Source: Paraburkholderia sp. PGU19
GTDB lineage: Bacteria > Pseudomonadota > Gammaproteobacteria > Burkholderiales > Burkholderiaceae
Assembly (NCBI RefSeq): GCF_013426915.1
Contig: NZ_AP023181.1
Coordinates: 1,674,001 to 1,738,000 of the forward strand
DNA: 64,000 bases
Reading direction: 5' to 3'
The notes below the pieces were generated by a model. It saw only the letters and a program-made list of their open reading frames with translations. It did not search any database and was not told where the DNA came from. Positions within the stretch are counted from its first letter, which is position 1. Each line of letters opens with the position of its first letter. Positions 26,207 to 34,921 of this stretch are shown one piece after another. The position numbers were made by a program, and so were the translations under genes.

Positions 26207-26788
26207 TCAGGCCGCGCTGAATTCGAGCGTGCGCGTGTCGATCGTCCTGATGACGCTTTCGCATGCAGGTGCGCCCGTCTTCAGATGGACGACGAGATCG
26301 TAGGTCGTCGAAGAGCGCGTGAGCATCAGACAGGTGGACTCTGTGTTCGCGACACGCGTTGCGTGCCAGACATTAGGCCGCATGCAAAGACCCTTGCCGA
26401 CGGGAATCTCGAATGCGCGCAGCGAGTTCAGGTCCGGCTCGCCGTCTTCGAGCGAGGTCGCGACGATATGCACGACGGGCGCCGTCAACGGCACGATAGC
26501 CTGCTGCGTCAGTCGATGCAGTTCGAGTGCTGAGATCTCTGCGCTGCGATTGCGGTACACGACCCAGAGTATTTCGGTTTCGCCCGGCGTGCCCGTATCG
26601 AACAGATGCTCACGCCAGAAATCCGACGCCGGGCTGACGAACGCGGGCGCGTCGCCGTCCGTGCGTACGGGCTTGCCTAGCATCCAGCCGTACGGTTCAC
26701 AGCGGTCCGCTTCGAGCGGTTCGATCGGAATGGAAAGAGCGGTCAGCATGTCGGCGTACTCGTGTTGATGAATGGATCGGTCAGGCAT
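26207..26788 (-). CDS. Ureidoglycolate lyase (AllA) family protein
   Basis: 193 residues from the ATG at 26788. The C-terminal half matches the AllA cupin-like core, with EPDLNSLRAFEIPVGKGL followed by PNVWHATRV (compare AllA's KPDLSTLRAF and RNVWHHP) and ELHRLTQQAIVPL earlier. AllA converts ureidoglycolate to glyoxylate and urea in allantoin breakdown. The second histidine of the classic WHH pair is Ala here, so chemistry may differ. The start overlaps the end of the upstream LysR gene by 8 nt, so both are cotranscribed. With amidase and DUF2848 genes across the divergent promoter, a role in ureide or amide catabolism is likely. Confidence 0.75.
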   Translation of the reverse strand: MPDRSIHQHEYADMLTALSIPIEPLEADRCEPYGWMLGKPVRTDGDAPAFVSPASDFWREHLFDTGTPGETEILWVVYRNRSAEISALELHRLTQQAIVPLTAPVVHIVATSLEDGEPDLNSLRAFEIPVGKGLCMRPNVWHATRVANTESTCLMLTRSSTTYDLVVHLKTGAPACESVIRTIDTRTLEFSAA

Positions 26789-27725
26789 GCGAGATGGCGT
26801 CGTCCGATGGCGGGAACAGCGCGAACTCCGGTCCATGCTTCAGGCTGAAATCGAGCACGACGTTCAGCGCGAGCCGTGTGATCGACTCGGCAAGCAGGCT
26901 GTCGGGCGTGCGCCGATACGCGGCGACCAGCGGCAATGCGGGCACGCGGTGCGTGACTTGCAGCAGTTGCAGCTCACCTGCTTCGAGTTCGCGCATCACG
27001 AACGCGGGCGGCAGCACGGCAATGCCGAATCCGTCGACAACCAGCCGGATGATCGCCGCCACAGACGAAAGACAATTGATCTGCACCTGCACGTCCCCGC
27101 TAGCCGCGAACAGCCCCGTCAGAAACTCATGCGGCGGCGAATGACGCGCGAAGCTGATCACGGGATACGCGGCCAGTTCGGTTTCAGTGAGCGCCTGCGC
27201 GGACAGATTGAGCGCAGGGCTTGCCATCCAGCGCATCGGAAGACTGCCGAGCGGAACGTTCGTCATGTCTGCCCCGGCGACGCTCGTCGTTTGAAACGAA
27301 ACATCGATATGGCCATTCGCCAGTTGAGCGGAGAGGTTCGCGGATGTGTCGCTGGTCAGCTCGATCACGAGGTTCGGATACTCGTCGCGGATGCGCTTGA
27401 GCAGATCGGGCAGCCACGTATGCACGATCGACTCGATCGCGCCGAGCCGCAGCAGGCCCGACACCTTCGAGCGATCGCCGACGCTCGCGAGCATCGCCTG
27501 ATTCAGCTTCAGCATCTGTTCGGCGAACGGCAGCGCTTTGCTGCCGTCCTGCGTGAGCGTCGCTTCCTTCGAACCGCGCTCGAAGAGCCGTACGCCGAGT
27601 TCCTGTTCGAGCGCGGAAATGCGGCTCGAAATGGCTGCCTGGGTCGCGTGCAGCCGCTCGGCCGTCAGCCGGAAGCTGCGCAGCCGCGCCAGCCAGACAA
27701 AGGTTTCGAGAAATCGCAGATTCAT
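26781..27725 (-). CDS. LysR-family transcriptional regulator
   Basis: 314 residues. HTH in residues 1-60 (LRSFRLTAERLHATQAAISSRISALEQELGVRLFER), effector domain from about 90. It overlaps the AllA-like gene downstream and is divergent from DUF2848-amidase-binding protein genes over a 187-bp region. It is therefore well placed to control both arms of this catabolic cluster. Confidence 0.92.
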   Translation of the reverse strand: MNLRFLETFVWLARLRSFRLTAERLHATQAAISSRISALEQELGVRLFERGSKEATLTQDGSKALPFAEQMLKLNQAMLASVGDRSKVSGLLRLGAIESIVHTWLPDLLKRIRDEYPNLVIELTSDTSANLSAQLANGHIDVSFQTTSVAGADMTNVPLGSLPMRWMASPALNLSAQALTETELAAYPVISFARHSPPHEFLTGLFAASGDVQVQINCLSSVAAIIRLVVDGFGIAVLPPAFVMRELEAGELQLLQVTHRVPALPLVAAYRRTPDSLLAESITRLALNVVLDFSLKHGPEFALFPPSDDAISHA

Positions 27726-27912
27726 TCACAACCCTGACGAGGCAAGCACGAATGGCTCAGTGTAGCGCCGCGTCCCGCCTTGGGTGACAAGAAAAATTTC
27801 AACCGGGCGACAACTTTAATTTGTTGGACACGCTCGGCGCACGCGCCAAAACTTCGCAGCACATGCCCATTGATGAAAGGGCAAACACACTGTCAAACCA
27901 GAGGACGTTGCG

Positions 27913-28596
27913 ATGAAGAAAGTGTCATGCGAAATCGAAGGCGGACTGCACATCGAAGTGAGCGCGAGCCGTCTCGTGATTGCGGGCTGGGCGGGGCGCG
28001 ACCCTGCCGAGGTCGAGCATCATATTCGCGAGCTGGAAGCGATCGGCGTGCGCAGGCCGTCGAGCGTGCCATGCTTCTACGAAGTCGCGCCCGCCTTGCT
28101 GACGACGGCGGACAGCATCGAAGTGATCGGCGAGCATTCGTCGGGCGAAGTGGAAGTCGTGCTGATCCAGACGCAAGAGGATGGCTTGCTGGTCGGCATC
28201 GGTTCGGATCATACCGACCGCAAGGTCGAAGGCTATGACGTTGCCGTGTCGAAGCAGATGTGCGCGAAGCCGCTCGGCAGAACACTGTGGCGCTATGCGG
28301 ACGTGGCCGCGCATTGGGACGCGCTGATTGCGCGCAGCTGGCGCATCGATGCGAGCGGCGAGCGTATCCGTTATCAGGAAGGCACGCTTGCGCGCCTGAT
28401 GCATCCCGAGCCGCTGATCTGGCGCGCGTTCGGTTCGACCTCGATGATTCCCGAGACCGTGTTGTTCTGCGGCACGCAGCCCGTGCTCGGCGCGCTGATG
28501 CCCGCCGGTGCGTACGAACTGGAGTTGCACGATCCTGTGCTTGGACGCAGCTTGCGGCATCGCTATAGCGTCGATGCGCTTGCGCATACGGAGTGA
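27913..28596 (+). CDS. DUF2848 domain-containing protein
   Basis: 227 residues of a single DUF2848 domain. Recognisable blocks are RPSSVPCFYEVAPALLTT, GSDHTDRKVEGYDVAVSKQMC and ETVLFCGTQPVLGALMPAGAYELELHDP. The fold resembles fumarylacetoacetase-type hydrolases in its conserved acidic/His pattern, but activity is unproven. Its TGA overlaps the start of the amidase gene, so the two are coupled. Members often sit beside amidases and LysR genes, which suggests a step in breakdown of an amide or ureide. Confidence 0.85.
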   Translation: MKKVSCEIEGGLHIEVSASRLVIAGWAGRDPAEVEHHIRELEAIGVRRPSSVPCFYEVAPALLTTADSIEVIGEHSSGEVEVVLIQTQEDGLLVGIGSDHTDRKVEGYDVAVSKQMCAKPLGRTLWRYADVAAHWDALIARSWRIDASGERIRYQEGTLARLMHPEPLIWRAFGSTSMIPETVLFCGTQPVLGALMPAGAYELELHDPVLGRSLRHRYSVDALAHTE

Positions 28597-29957
28597 TGGC
28601 GATGCGCACCATTCGTGAATCCGGCAAGGCGCTTGCGGCCAGAAAGCGCTCGGCAGGCGAACTGCTCGACGCGAGCCTTGCGGGCATCGACGCCGACCTC
28701 GCACGAGGCGGATCGACCTACACGCATATCGACCGGGTGGCGGCGCGCGAAGCAGCCGCCAGCAGCGACGCGTTTCGCGAGCGCGGCTACGTGCCTTCCG
28801 CACTGGCCGGCGTGCCGGTTTCCGTGAAGGACCTGTTCGACATCAAAGGACAGGTGACGACAGCGGGCTCGCGGATACTGCGCGACGCGACGCCGGCCGT
28901 GCGCGACGCTGCCGCCGTGGCGCGTTTGCGCGAGGCGGGCGCGGTGTTCGTGGGCCGCACCAATATGAGCGAGTTCGCATTCTCCGGGCTCGGGCTGAAT
29001 CCGCACTACGGAACGCCGCTGAATCCGGCTCATGCGGAGCGTCTTGCGGGCGGCTCCAGTTCAGGCGCGGCGGTGTCCGTCGCGCTCGGTCATGTCGCCG
29101 CCGCGCTCGGCACCGACACGGGCGGCTCGGTCCGCATTCCCGCCGCGTTCTGCGGACTGGTCGGTTTCAAGCCGACCGCGCGACGCGTGCCGCTCGACGG
29201 CACCATGCCGCTGTCGACGTCATTCGATTCGATCGGGCCGATTGCGCGCAGCGTCGACTGCTGCGCGCTGATCGACGGCATTGTCTCCGGCCAGGCGCTC
29301 GACACAGCGCCGCGCGCACTCGCAGGACTTCGGCTGGGCGTCACGTCAGACTACGTGGCTGACGATCTCGACGAGACCGTCAGCACCGCGTTCAATCGTG
29401 CGATCGGCATGTTGCGGCGCGCGGGGGCTTCGGTGGAGCGCTTTGCGTTTCCCGAACTGCATGAGGTCGCGGGCCGCTATCCGCTTGCCGGCATCACGGC
29501 GGCGCAGGCGTGGGCGTGGCATCGCGAGCACGTCGCGCGCGATGCCGATGGGTACGACCCGCGCGTGCTCAAGCGCCTGCGCGCGGGAGAAGGGCGCAGC
29601 GCCGCCGACTATATCGATCTGCTTGCCGCACGCGAGCGCGTCGTGCGCGACACGCGGGCGCGCCTTGCGAGATTCGATGCGTGGCTGATGCCGACTGTCG
29701 CCATCGTTCCGCCTGCCATTGCGAGCGTCGAAAGCGACGACGAGGCGTTCTCGTCGACGAATGCGAAGGTGCTGCGCAATCCCGCTGTCGTGAACTTCAT
29801 GGACGGCTGCGCGCTGACGCTGCCTTGCCATCGCGAAGGCGAATTGCCCGTCGGCCTGTCGATCTGCGGGCCCGCGCTCGCCGATGCAGCGATTCTCGCG
29901 ATAGCGCGCAGCGTTGAAGCGTTACTCACGCATAGCGAGGCAGTCGTGACCGCATAA
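28596..29957 (+). CDS. Amidase (amidase-signature family)
   Basis: 453 residues from the ATG at 28596 (GTG 28593 and ATG 28602 are alternatives). The Ser-cisSer-Lys triad is complete: Lys78 in VSVKDLF, Ser154 in AGGSSSGAA, Ser178 in GTDTGGSVR. Further conserved text is FCGLVGFKPTARRVPL. The family hydrolyses amides including mandelamide, indoleacetamide and allophanate. Coupled to DUF2848 and followed by a binding-protein gene at 30097. Allophanate hydrolase proper has an extra C-terminal domain that is absent here. The specific amide is unknown. Confidence 0.92.
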   Translation: MAMRTIRESGKALAARKRSAGELLDASLAGIDADLARGGSTYTHIDRVAAREAAASSDAFRERGYVPSALAGVPVSVKDLFDIKGQVTTAGSRILRDATPAVRDAAAVARLREAGAVFVGRTNMSEFAFSGLGLNPHYGTPLNPAHAERLAGGSSSGAAVSVALGHVAAALGTDTGGSVRIPAAFCGLVGFKPTARRVPLDGTMPLSTSFDSIGPIARSVDCCALIDGIVSGQALDTAPRALAGLRLGVTSDYVADDLDETVSTAFNRAIGMLRRAGASVERFAFPELHEVAGRYPLAGITAAQAWAWHREHVARDADGYDPRVLKRLRAGEGRSAADYIDLLAARERVVRDTRARLARFDAWLMPTVAIVPPAIASVESDDEAFSSTNAKVLRNPAVVNFMDGCALTLPCHREGELPVGLSICGPALADAAILAIARSVEALLTHSEAVVTA

Positions 29958-30096
29958 CGTTTGTTTATCGGCAGCAAAAAGAATTTCTCGTTGGACGCGC
30001 AATTACGGCGAACGAATACTGGATTTCAGGCGCGATGAAAACGTCGGCGCGCTTATTCAGACCTTTACCGCATTCATGACCAAAGTGAGGCAGTCC

Positions 30097-31242
30097 GTGA
30101 ATCAAACTTTTCGCTCATTAGCTGGTGTCGTTGCGCTGGCGGCTCTTCAGACATCCGCGCATGCCGCCGATGCCACTCCCGCTGTCGTGCTGATCGGCCA
30201 CGCGGCGCCCCTCACCGGGCAACTCGCGAATATGGGCAAGGACAGCGAAAACGCTGCGCGCCTCGCCGTCGACGAGATCAACAGTCAGCACCCTGTGATC
30301 GGCGGCAAGCCGGTACGTCTGCAACTCGACTCACAGGACGATGCCGCCGACCCGCGCACGGGAACCCAGGTCGCGCAGAAACTGGTCGACGAAGGCGTGG
30401 TGGCCGTGGTCGGCGATATCAACTCGGGCGTGTCGATTCCCGCGTCGCGCATCTATAGCGAAGCGCAAGTCGTGCAGATTTCGCAAGGCTCGACGAATCC
30501 TGCTTACACGCAACAGGGTTACAAGACGACGTTCCGCGTCGTGGCGACGGATGCCTTGCAGGGACCGGCACTCGCGCGTTACGCGCTCAACTCGCTGCAC
30601 GCAAAACGGATTGCCGTGATCGACGATTCGACAGCGTATGGACAGGGGCTTGCCGACGAGTTCGTGAAAGCGGCGAAGGCGAACGGCGGTACGATCGTCG
30701 CGCGCGAAGCGACCAACGACAAGGCCACCGACTTCCGCGCGATCCTGACCAAGATCAAGGGGCTGCGTCCCGACGCCATCATGTATGGCGGCTCCGATGC
30801 GACGGCGGGACCGCTGGTGAAGCAGGCGGCGAATCTCGGCATGACGGCGAGCGTGCTCGGCGGCGACGGCGCGTGTACGGACAAGATGGTGAGCCTTGCG
30901 GGCGATGCGATCGGCAACCTTGTGTGCTCCGAAGCGGGACTCGCGCTCTCGAAGATGCCCAAGGGGCAGGAGTTCGATCGTCGTTACACCGCGCGCTACA
31001 AGGTGCCCATCGATGCGTACGCGCCATTTGCGTACGATGCCGTCTACGTCATTTACGACGCCATGAAGCGCGCCAATTCGACCGAGCGGGCCAAAGTTCT
31101 GGCTGCGATGCCCGTTACGCAGTATGACGGCGTGATCGGTAAAATCGCATTCGATATGCACGGCGATCTGAAGGACGCGGCCATTACGATTTATCAGTTC
31201 AAGGACAAGAAGAAGACGGTAATGGATGTGATTCGAATGTGA
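30097..31242 (+). CDS. Branched-chain amino acid-type ABC transporter substrate-binding protein
   Basis: 381 residues from a GTG at 30097 with GAGG upstream; an ATG at 30076 in the same frame lacks one. A Sec signal peptide (SLAGVVALAALQTSAHA) precedes a LivK-type periplasmic binding fold: VLIGHAAPLTGQLANMGKDSENAARLAVDEIN, then VGDINSGVSIPASRIY and AYGQGLADEF. No Liv permease or ATPase genes adjoin, so it must work with a transporter elsewhere or as a sensor component. It lies 139 bp after the amidase and may belong to that cluster, delivering the amide or ureide. Confidence 0.9.
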   Translation: MNQTFRSLAGVVALAALQTSAHAADATPAVVLIGHAAPLTGQLANMGKDSENAARLAVDEINSQHPVIGGKPVRLQLDSQDDAADPRTGTQVAQKLVDEGVVAVVGDINSGVSIPASRIYSEAQVVQISQGSTNPAYTQQGYKTTFRVVATDALQGPALARYALNSLHAKRIAVIDDSTAYGQGLADEFVKAAKANGGTIVAREATNDKATDFRAILTKIKGLRPDAIMYGGSDATAGPLVKQAANLGMTASVLGGDGACTDKMVSLAGDAIGNLVCSEAGLALSKMPKGQEFDRRYTARYKVPIDAYAPFAYDAVYVIYDAMKRANSTERAKVLAAMPVTQYDGVIGKIAFDMHGDLKDAAITIYQFKDKKKTVMDVIRM

Positions 31243-31249
31243 AATCGAG

Positions 31250-31266
31250 TCCGCGCATTGCGCGGA
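31250..31266 (+). terminator. Stem-loop after the binding-protein gene
   Basis: TCCGCGC-ATT-GCGCGGA is a perfect 7-bp stem with a 3-nt loop starting 8 nt after the stop codon. No U-tract follows. Likely a 3'-end stabiliser or non-canonical terminator. Confidence 0.45.
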
Positions 31267-31344
31267 TAAGAATTACCGTTTGAATTGTATTAATTGACGG
31301 TGGATAAGAAAAGACAGAAGCGGCGATGTGAATCTGCTCTATTA

Positions 31345-31381
31345 GTCGCGCTGCGGTGCTTGTCAGCACCGACGGCGCGAC
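31345..31381. repeat. Large two-segment inverted repeat (14 paired bases)
   Basis: GTCGCGC and GCGCGAC form an outer 7-bp stem, and CGGTGCT and AGCACCG an inner 7-bp stem around a TGTC tetraloop, separated by small internal bulges (2 and 3 nt). It would fold strongly as RNA from either strand. No poly-U follows on either side. It may be a terminator-like element, the core of a small RNA, or a protein site. Confidence 0.55.
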
Positions 31382-31754
31382 GCGATCGAATATTGAAGTA
31401 TGACAAAAAGCACGGGCATTGACGGCTCCCTATCTCTTTCTTTTCCTTTCCTTTGTCCGCGGAAAATCTTCAGCCAAATGCTCAACGCGAAGTGGGACCA
31501 CGGCGCGAACAGAAATAAGCACTCTCACTTCCTGTCATTTTGCTTTCAATTGCTCCCCTATAGCGCAAACGTTAGCGCGCATAGAAGGCAAATTCTACCG
31601 TCGCATAAACGTTGAAATCGGAGGGGTTCGAGTATTACGGTGGATTACATGTGATATCTTTCGGACCGTTCAAGGCATTTTTAGCTTGTCTGCCTATTTG
31701 GCCATGTCGGCCACACGTCGAAGAGTGTCCGGTAGTCCGGCAAAACAATATTTC

Positions 31755-32597
31755 ATGCAAGTTCAAAACGCCCGCCGCTGGGCGCCTCGCGGGGCACGGC
31801 GATGGCTTGCCGCGATTGCCGCGCTCTGTATCGCGAGTGGTGTGCGCCTTCTCCTGCACCCGCTGCTCGGTCCCGTGATGCCGGGCACTGCATTCAGCAT
31901 TGCAGCCGTGCTGATCGAGTACTACTTCGGCCTCGCGCCGGCGCTGACCGTGATGCTGGCCGGCCTGTGCATCGCCGACTATCTGTTCGTGCCGCCTTAC
32001 GCCGTGCTTGGCTTCATCGACCGCTCCGATGTGCTGTTTGTCGTATCCTTTCCGCTTGTCGCGCTCGTTTTTATTACAATCGTTGAAAGGTTGAGGCGCG
32101 CGCAATTTCGCGCGGAGCTGATCGCGTCGGTCGCGCAGTCGCGCTACGAGATGCTGCTGCGTCACGACAACGACCGCATGCTCGCGCGCCGCGCCGTCGA
32201 TGAAACGCACAGGCTGCTGCGCCATCTGTCGCAACACAGAAAGTCGTTTGTGCTGATTCAGGCACTCGAGCGCATGCCTGCGTGGACCCACGGTACCGAC
32301 GCTGGCAGCACGCGCGAGGCTGGGGCAAGCGTTCTTGCCGTTGCGCCGCCACCGGCGGAGATCGCACCGGGCCCTCGCTTCGACGATGTCGAACCCGAGG
32401 ATATTCGCCGCCTTTCGAACGCACTGTGGCCGGGCTCGCATCGTGTGCGGCTGCGCGCGGGCGACCCCGTGGCGATGCATGCATCGTCAGGTGTTCAAGG
32501 CGAAGCGGGCGATAGCGCGGCACAACTCGTCGATTGCATCTGCGAACGCTTCACGACGCACGCGGGGGATTTCCTCGTGCTGCGCGTCGGCGAGTAA
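31755..32597 (+). CDS. DUF4118 membrane protein (KdpD-like transmembrane region without kinase)
   Basis: 280 residues from the ATG at 31755; an in-frame ATG at 31704 would add 17 residues, and neither has a clear ribosome site. Three to four membrane segments (residues 10-110, including GTAFSIAAVLIEYYFGLAPALTVMLAGLCIADYLFVPP pattern) match the DUF4118 module of KdpD and related sensor kinases. An amphipathic helical region follows (VERLRRAQFRAELIASVAQSRYEML) and then a variable C-terminal domain of about 120 residues. No HisKA or HATPase motif exists, so this is a stand-alone DUF4118 protein. It sits 5 nt before the esterase gene in an apparent three-gene operon. Confidence 0.75.
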   Translation: MQVQNARRWAPRGARRWLAAIAALCIASGVRLLLHPLLGPVMPGTAFSIAAVLIEYYFGLAPALTVMLAGLCIADYLFVPPYAVLGFIDRSDVLFVVSFPLVALVFITIVERLRRAQFRAELIASVAQSRYEMLLRHDNDRMLARRAVDETHRLLRHLSQHRKSFVLIQALERMPAWTHGTDAGSTREAGASVLAVAPPPAEIAPGPRFDDVEPEDIRRLSNALWPGSHRVRLRAGDPVAMHASSGVQGEAGDSAAQLVDCICERFTTHAGDFLVLRVGE

Positions 32598-32602
32598 CAC
32601 AC

Positions 32603-33493
32603 ATGAAAACCTCAGTCCGAACGATCTTCAACGAAGGCGATGGCCACGCCGTGCTGATGTTGCATGGCCTGTCCAGTTCGCCGCTGGAATTGCGCTACCT
32701 TGCACGCTTTCTGAGCGACGAAGGCTTCACGACATGCGTGCCTGTACTGAACGGCTACACGGCGGGCTCGAAAGAGCAGGCGATGGAGCACTGGCTCGAC
32801 GCGGCGACACGCGAATATGACGCGCTTGCGGCGCGCTACGAGCGCGTATCGATCTGCGGCCTTTCGATCGGCGCGGCGCTCGCGCTCGCGCTCGTGCATC
32901 GTCGCCCGCAGGCGCAGGCCGTCGCGCTGCTGTCGCTTACGCTCGCCTACGACGGCTGGGCCATTCCGTGGTATCGCTTCTTGCTGAACTGGGCGTACTA
33001 CTCGCCATTGCGTTCGCGCTATCGCTATCGCGAATCGGCGCCGTACGGGCTGCGCAACGACGCGCTGCGGGCCAAGATCGCACGCGCGATGGAGCGCGAC
33101 GACTTCAGCGAAGTCGGCCCATCGACGATCTCGCTACCCGCGCTGCACGAAGCCAGCCGGCTCGCGGCATGCGTGCGCTCGCAAGTGCGCACGATCCGCA
33201 ACGACTGCCTGATCATCCATGCAATCGACGATGAAACATCGAGTCCGCGCAATCCGCGCTTCGTGGCTTCGGCGATTGGATCGACCTTCTTGCGCACCAT
33301 CTGGCTCGACGATTCGTATCACATGATTACATCCGACAACGAGCGCGAGATCGTCGCGCGGGAGACTGCGCTGTTCCTGCGCGAAAGCGAAATCACGAGC
33401 CGTACGGGCGATGCGGGCGGAAAGCCCGTGGTGTCGAAGGCGCTTGCCCGCCGGTTGCGGCAACTTGCGGCGATGGGCAAAGGCCGCGCGTGA
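32603..33493 (+). CDS. Alpha/beta hydrolase, carboxylesterase/thioesterase-like
   Basis: 296 residues from the ATG at 32603, 5 nt after the previous stop. HGLSSSPLELRYLARFLSDEGF at about 20-42 is the oxyanion region of Est30-type carboxylesterases. The nucleophile elbow is CGLSIGAA (Ser near 90), with Asp in HAIDDETSSP and His in DDSYHMITSDNE. No signal peptide, so cytoplasmic. Its last A is shared with the ATG of the MipA gene (TGATG), showing tight coupling. A lipid- or acyl-processing role next to an outer-membrane protein is inferred. Confidence 0.88.
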   Translation: MKTSVRTIFNEGDGHAVLMLHGLSSSPLELRYLARFLSDEGFTTCVPVLNGYTAGSKEQAMEHWLDAATREYDALAARYERVSICGLSIGAALALALVHRRPQAQAVALLSLTLAYDGWAIPWYRFLLNWAYYSPLRSRYRYRESAPYGLRNDALRAKIARAMERDDFSEVGPSTISLPALHEASRLAACVRSQVRTIRNDCLIIHAIDDETSSPRNPRFVASAIGSTFLRTIWLDDSYHMITSDNEREIVARETALFLRESEITSRTGDAGGKPVVSKALARRLRQLAAMGKGRA

Positions 33494-34353
33494 TGATGAA
33501 GTGGAGTTGCTTCAACGCGGCAAGACGCGCCGCTGCGCTGGCGTCGGCAATGACGTTGGCGCTTCACACGGCGGGAGCATGGGCCGACGACGCGCCGCCT
33601 CCCTCTTCGTCCTCTTCGTCAACTTCGTCGACTTCGCAACAAAGCGACGCGACAGCAAAGCCCGCCAGCAAATGGAAGATCGGCATCGGGCCTGGCGTCG
33701 TCATCACGCCGCTGTATCCCGGCTCGCGTGAACTGCGTGTGTTTCCCTATCCCGCGCTCGACATCTCTTACGACGACCGCGTGTTTTCGCAAGGCCCTGA
33801 CGTGTTGGGACTGAACGTGCTGCGCAGCGAGAACTATCACGTCGGTGCAGCGCTCAGCTTCGATTTCCAGTCGCGCCACGAAAAGGACGATCCGCATCTG
33901 CACGGGCTGGGTAACGTCGACGGCGGCCCGAAACTCAAGCTATTCGCCGACTACACGGCGTGGATTTTCACCGGGTCCGTGGCGATGTATCAGGACATCG
34001 CCGGACATGGTCAAGGCAAGACCGTTGTCAGCGATCTTTACGCGTCGCTGCCCGTTGGAGGCTGGCTGTTTTCGATGGGTCCCGGATTTACCTGGGCGGA
34101 CGCGGAGTACACGCGAACGTTCTTTGGTGTGTCGAGCCAGCAGAGCGCAGCGTCGGGACTGCCTGCGTACAACACGGGCGCAGGCATTCGTGATGTGCAT
34201 CTGAATGGCTACGTCAGCTACGACATTTCGAAGCACTGGGCCGCCTCGGTCGCGGTGACGCTTGGGCGTTTGCAGCACTACGCGGCCGCGAGCCCGATCA
34301 CCGAACGCCGAAGCGAACTCAATACGCTTGCATCGGTGAATTATCGTTTCTGA
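33493..34353 (+). CDS. MipA/OmpV-family outer-membrane protein
   Basis: 286 residues. A signal peptide (ARRAAALASAMTLALHTAGAWA) is followed by a Ser/Pro/Thr/Gln-rich linker and a beta-barrel domain with KIGIGPGVVITPLYPGSRELRVFPYPALDISYDD, the family hallmark. The chain ends in an aromatic residue (NYRF), the usual outer-membrane insertion signal. MipA of E. coli scaffolds peptidoglycan enzymes, while OmpV relatives are porin-like. Starts at the ATG overlapping the esterase stop; GTG 33490 and ATG 33496 are nearby alternatives. Converges with a GNAT gene only 2 nt away. Confidence 0.9.
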   Translation: MMKWSCFNAARRAAALASAMTLALHTAGAWADDAPPPSSSSSSTSSTSQQSDATAKPASKWKIGIGPGVVITPLYPGSRELRVFPYPALDISYDDRVFSQGPDVLGLNVLRSENYHVGAALSFDFQSRHEKDDPHLHGLGNVDGGPKLKLFADYTAWIFTGSVAMYQDIAGHGQGKTVVSDLYASLPVGGWLFSMGPGFTWADAEYTRTFFGVSSQQSAASGLPAYNTGAGIRDVHLNGYVSYDISKHWAASVAVTLGRLQHYAAASPITERRSELNTLASVNYRF

Positions 34354-34355
34354 TC

Positions 34356-34862
34356 TCAGGCGAGATCCAGCCTGAACAGCAACGAATCCCGGTCTGGGTA
34401 AGCGTACTTGACGGGCAATTCATCAGCCGCGATCTGCCGGAACCCCTGACGTCGATAAAACGCATGTGAGCGCGTCGAAACGGAAGGGGTATCGAGCAGG
34501 ATCGTTTCGATGCCTTTGAGCTTTGCATGCGCCAACAGCGTTTCGTAAAGACGCGACGCGCATCCCATCCCCGCACCTCTCCACGCTGCCGATACGAAGA
34601 ACTTCTTCAGCACCGCAACCGTTGCCGTCTCGATCTGCAGGGCGATCGTGCCGACCACATGTTCTTGCGGGTCGAGTGCAATCCAGAAACCGCCGCCATT
34701 CGTGATGAAGTATCGATTGATATCGAGAAGCTCGGGCTGATCCTCGATCGATATGCCGACCTTGCTTTCGTCATTCTGGATATGCAGGATCAAGCCGACC
34801 ACCTCGTCGGTGAACGAGTCCTGAAACATGGCGATGCGTGGCGGTGTGGTCGCGGTGTGCAT
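34356..34862 (-). CDS. GNAT-family N-acetyltransferase
   Basis: 168 residues. The acetyl-CoA motif A is VLKKFFVSAAWRGAGMGCASRLYETLLAHAK at about 85-115 (R-x-x-G-x-G variant RGAGMG), followed by SHAFYRRQGFRQI. The general layout is of the PhnO/MarR-associated GNATs. Substrate unknown. Convergent with the MipA gene and upstream of the AraC gene's end on the same strand by 59 nt reversed order, so no operon partner is certain. Confidence 0.88.
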   Translation of the reverse strand: MHTATTPPRIAMFQDSFTDEVVGLILHIQNDESKVGISIEDQPELLDINRYFITNGGGFWIALDPQEHVVGTIALQIETATVAVLKKFFVSAAWRGAGMGCASRLYETLLAHAKLKGIETILLDTPSVSTRSHAFYRRQGFRQIAADELPVKYAYPDRDSLLFRLDLA

Positions 34863-34921
34863 AGAAAAGTGCTCTCAGGCAATGTGCGAGGCACTACCTT
34901 ATGCGTCGCGCAGCAGGCGAT

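Larger units (their letters stand above)
31243..31754. other. 512-bp AT-richer intergenic region with two stem-loops and a pyrimidine tract
   Basis: No reading frame here looks coding. It holds a 7-bp hairpin straight after the binding-protein stop, a larger hairpin at 31345-31381, and a pyrimidine-rich stretch at about 31428-31462. The AT content rises towards 31600-31700. The promoter of the following DUF4118 operon must lie here, but no consensus is clear. In-frame ATG codons at 31704 and upstream could extend the next gene. Confidence 0.6.

Noticed and set aside
31428..31462. Pyrimidine-rich tract as a possible repeat or recombination signal
   Set aside because: Not a regular repeat unit; only a local T/C bias in non-coding DNA.
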